Program-made: the position numbers and the translations under genes | Source of the DNA: LH-M37 sp965602855 | GTDB lineage: Bacteria > Pseudomonadota > Gammaproteobacteria > SZUA-229 | Reading direction: 5' to 3' | Assembly: GCA_965602855.1 (NCBI GenBank) | Contig: CBFCZV010000029.1 | Coordinates: 1 to 31,948, forward strand | Length of the DNA: 31,948 nt | In this document: piece by piece, positions 30,439-31,948 of the stretch | How positions within the stretch are numbered: position 1 is the stretch's first letter | Layout: the number at the start of each line of letters is the position of its first letter | The notes under the pieces: model-generated | What the model was told of the DNA's origin: nothing | The model's database searches: none | What the model saw: only the letters and a program-made list of their open reading frames with translations

Positions 30439-31948
30439 ATGGCTGATTACGATATACCAGAAACGCATGAATTCCCCATCATTCCTACCATTATGGAAGG
30501 ATCGATGGCGCACAGCTCGCCTTATGTTGCTGGTAAAGAGTTTCAGGATGATATGGGCTTCCCTAGCGGCGCTGAAAAAGGCGAGCTAATCGAAGGCTGG
30601 AAAGAAAGATTTTTAGAATTGTTGCAGGACAAACTCGGCAAATACCGTTCTTTACAGGTATTCATGGATACCTGTGTTAAATGTGGTGCCTGTACTGATA
30701 AATGTCACTACTTCATTGGCACCGCTGACCCCAAAAATATGCCTGTGGCACGACAGGATCTGCTGCGCAGCATTTATCGCTACTACTTTACTTTTGCTGG
30801 TAAATTTTTAAGTAAGTTTGGCCTTGCAAAACTTGTAGGCGCTCGTGAGCTAACCGAAGAAGCTGTCAAAGATATGTACAGCTACTATCACCAGTGTTCT
30901 GAGTGTCGTCGCTGTGCTGTATTCTGTCCTTTCGGTATCGATACCGCTGAAGTGACCATGGCTGCTCGTGATATTTTATCAATGATTGGCATGGGTCAAA
31001 AATACTCTAACCAGATTATTCCAAAGATTCACAAGATTGGTAACAATTTAGGTCTACCTGAGCCAGCTCTTTTAGATACGCTGGAAGGCCTTGAAGAAGA
31101 AATTGAAGATGAAACCGGCGTAAAAGTTCGCTTACCGCTCGATGAGAAAGGCGCTGACATTCTTTTAGTAACACCATCAGCTGATTTCTTTGCTGAGCCT
31201 CACGTTGATGGCCTGATGGGTTACGCAAAAGTATTCCATGCTGCTGGCGTTAGCTGGACCTTGAGTTCACAAGCCTCAGAGGCAGCCAACTTTGGCCTGT
31301 TCATCGGTAACTATGAGGCGATGCGCAAAATTTCACTTCGTATTCGTGATGAAGCGAAAAGACTGGGCGTAAAACGTATTATTTTTGGTGAGTGCGGTCA
31401 TGCCTGGCGTGTTGCTTACAATCACCTGAATACACTGGCTGGACCATGGGACTTCCTGGATCAGAACTACCCTATTCCACAGCACATTTTAGAATTCACT
31501 AAAGATTGTTTAGACCGTGACATACTGAATATCGATAAGTCTGAAAATGATCACATGACTTTGACTTTCCACGATTCATGCAACATCGCACGTGCATCAC
31601 GCATCGGCGAAGAGCCTGGTAGTCAGTTCACTACCCCGCGTGAAGTTATCAAAGCGGTTTGTAATAATTACCATGACATGCCAATCGAAACCATTCACGA
31701 CCAGACATTCTGTTGTGGTGGCGGTGGCGGTCTGTTAACCGATGACTTGATGGAATTACGCATTAAAGGCGCGCTTCCACGTATGGAAGCACTCAAGAAC
31801 ACCATCGCAGATAAAGGCGTTACGCATATGGCAGCTATTTGTGCCATCTGTAAATCACAATTTACTAAAGTTTTGCCTTATTACGGCATGACAATGGATC
31901 AAATCGTCAGTGTTCACCAGCTAGTTAGCAGTGCCATCATTCTTGAAG
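30439..31948 (+). CDS. dsrK: DsrK, iron-sulfur (HdrD-like) subunit; 3' end beyond window
   Basis: The frame starts at ATG 30439 and is open to the last base (503 codons). Two [4Fe-4S] motifs are seen: CVKCGACTDKC (Cys79, 82, 85, 89) and CSECRRCAVFC (Cys153, 156, 159, 163). Later motifs of the CCG/HdrD type that hold a special catalytic [4Fe-4S] cluster are GECGHAW, FHDSCNIAR, FCCGGGGG and AICAICKSQF. DsrK is the cytoplasmic face of DsrMKJOP and reacts with the DsrC disulfide. It follows dsrM by 67 bases. The frame matches DsrK of sulfur oxidisers; the C terminus and any dsrL/J/O/P/N genes are outside the window. Confidence 0.97.
   Translation, partial: MADYDIPETHEFPIIPTIMEGSMAHSSPYVAGKEFQDDMGFPSGAEKGELIEGWKERFLELLQDKLGKYRSLQVFMDTCVKCGACTDKCHYFIGTADPKNMPVARQDLLRSIYRYYFTFAGKFLSKFGLAKLVGARELTEEAVKDMYSYYHQCSECRRCAVFCPFGIDTAEVTMAARDILSMIGMGQKYSNQIIPKIHKIGNNLGLPEPALLDTLEGLEEEIEDETGVKVRLPLDEKGADILLVTPSADFFAEPHVDGLMGYAKVFHAAGVSWTLSSQASEAANFGLFIGNYEAMRKISLRIRDEAKRLGVKRIIFGECGHAWRVAYNHLNTLAGPWDFLDQNYPIPQHILEFTKDCLDRDILNIDKSENDHMTLTFHDSCNIARASRIGEEPGSQFTTPREVIKAVCNNYHDMPIETIHDQTFCCGGGGGLLTDDLMELRIKGALPRMEALKNTIADKGVTHMAAICAICKSQFTKVLPYYGMTMDQIVSVHQLVSSAIILE

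Noticed and set aside
1..31948. tRNA or rRNA genes
   Set aside because: No cloverleaf-like segment ending in CCA or conserved rRNA stretch was recognised in the spacers.

Overview
The window comes from a bacterial chromosome that is most likely that of a sulfur-oxidising gammaproteobacterium. The decisive evidence is a dsr gene run (dsrA, dsrB, dsrE, dsrF, dsrH, dsrC, dsrM, partial dsrK) at the right-hand end. DsrEFH accompanies the oxidative (reverse-type) sulfite reductase of sulfur oxidisers and is absent from sulfate reducers. The dapC-dapD-YffB-like order and the protein family types also fit Gammaproteobacteria. I cannot name a genus.

Layout. Positions 1-7710, all minus strand, hold a signalling operon: a Cache-type sensor kinase carrying five HGD tripeptides, an orphan spermidine/putrescine-type periplasmic binding protein, a second sensor kinase with two PAS domains, and a third multi-pass kinase cut by the window edge. 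The three kinases have nearly identical transmitter regions. Positions 8250-11198 (minus) carry a VOC/glyoxalase-fold protein and an MBOAT plus SGNH-like pair typical of cell-surface O-acetylation. Positions 11502-13888 (plus) carry the lysine/diaminopimelate genes dapC and dapD and an ArsC/Spx-like reductase. Positions 13889-17796 (minus) carry a compact operon of a Sel1-repeat protein, a MoxR-type AAA+ ATPase, a metallopeptidase-like/VWA protein and a probable DsrS. Positions 18056-20217 hold a strongly expressed-looking 64-residue protein with its own promoter and terminator, an unknown 185-residue protein, a REP-like palindrome and a secreted repetitive protein with a C-terminal anchor. 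Positions 20388-22923 are the molybdate importer modABC.

The most unusual part is 22935-25572. Running divergently from dsrA are genes for a 63-residue protein, a stand-alone Cas6/Cmx6-like RNA endoribonuclease homologue with no CRISPR array, a DsrC paralogue lacking both redox cysteines (RspA-like), a 67-residue protein and a 119-residue protein. A 13-base motif, ACCCCNNAAGGGW, occurs twice, inverted, in the dsrA upstream region and once before the 67-residue gene. In two of these cases a TAGAAT -10-like element lies 24-28 bases beyond it. The dsrA leader also contains a perfect 7-bp hairpin.

Working model (inference): the divergent genes, and perhaps the MoxR/VWA/DsrS operon, are accessory to reverse-Dsr sulfur oxidation. 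DsrEFH passes sulfur to DsrC, DsrAB oxidises it to sulfite, and DsrMK couples DsrC oxidation to the membrane. The Cas6-like protein may process structured RNA, possibly dsr mRNA, and the Cys-less DsrC paralogue may be regulatory. Molybdate import could serve a molybdenum-dependent sulfite oxidase, but none is visible here.
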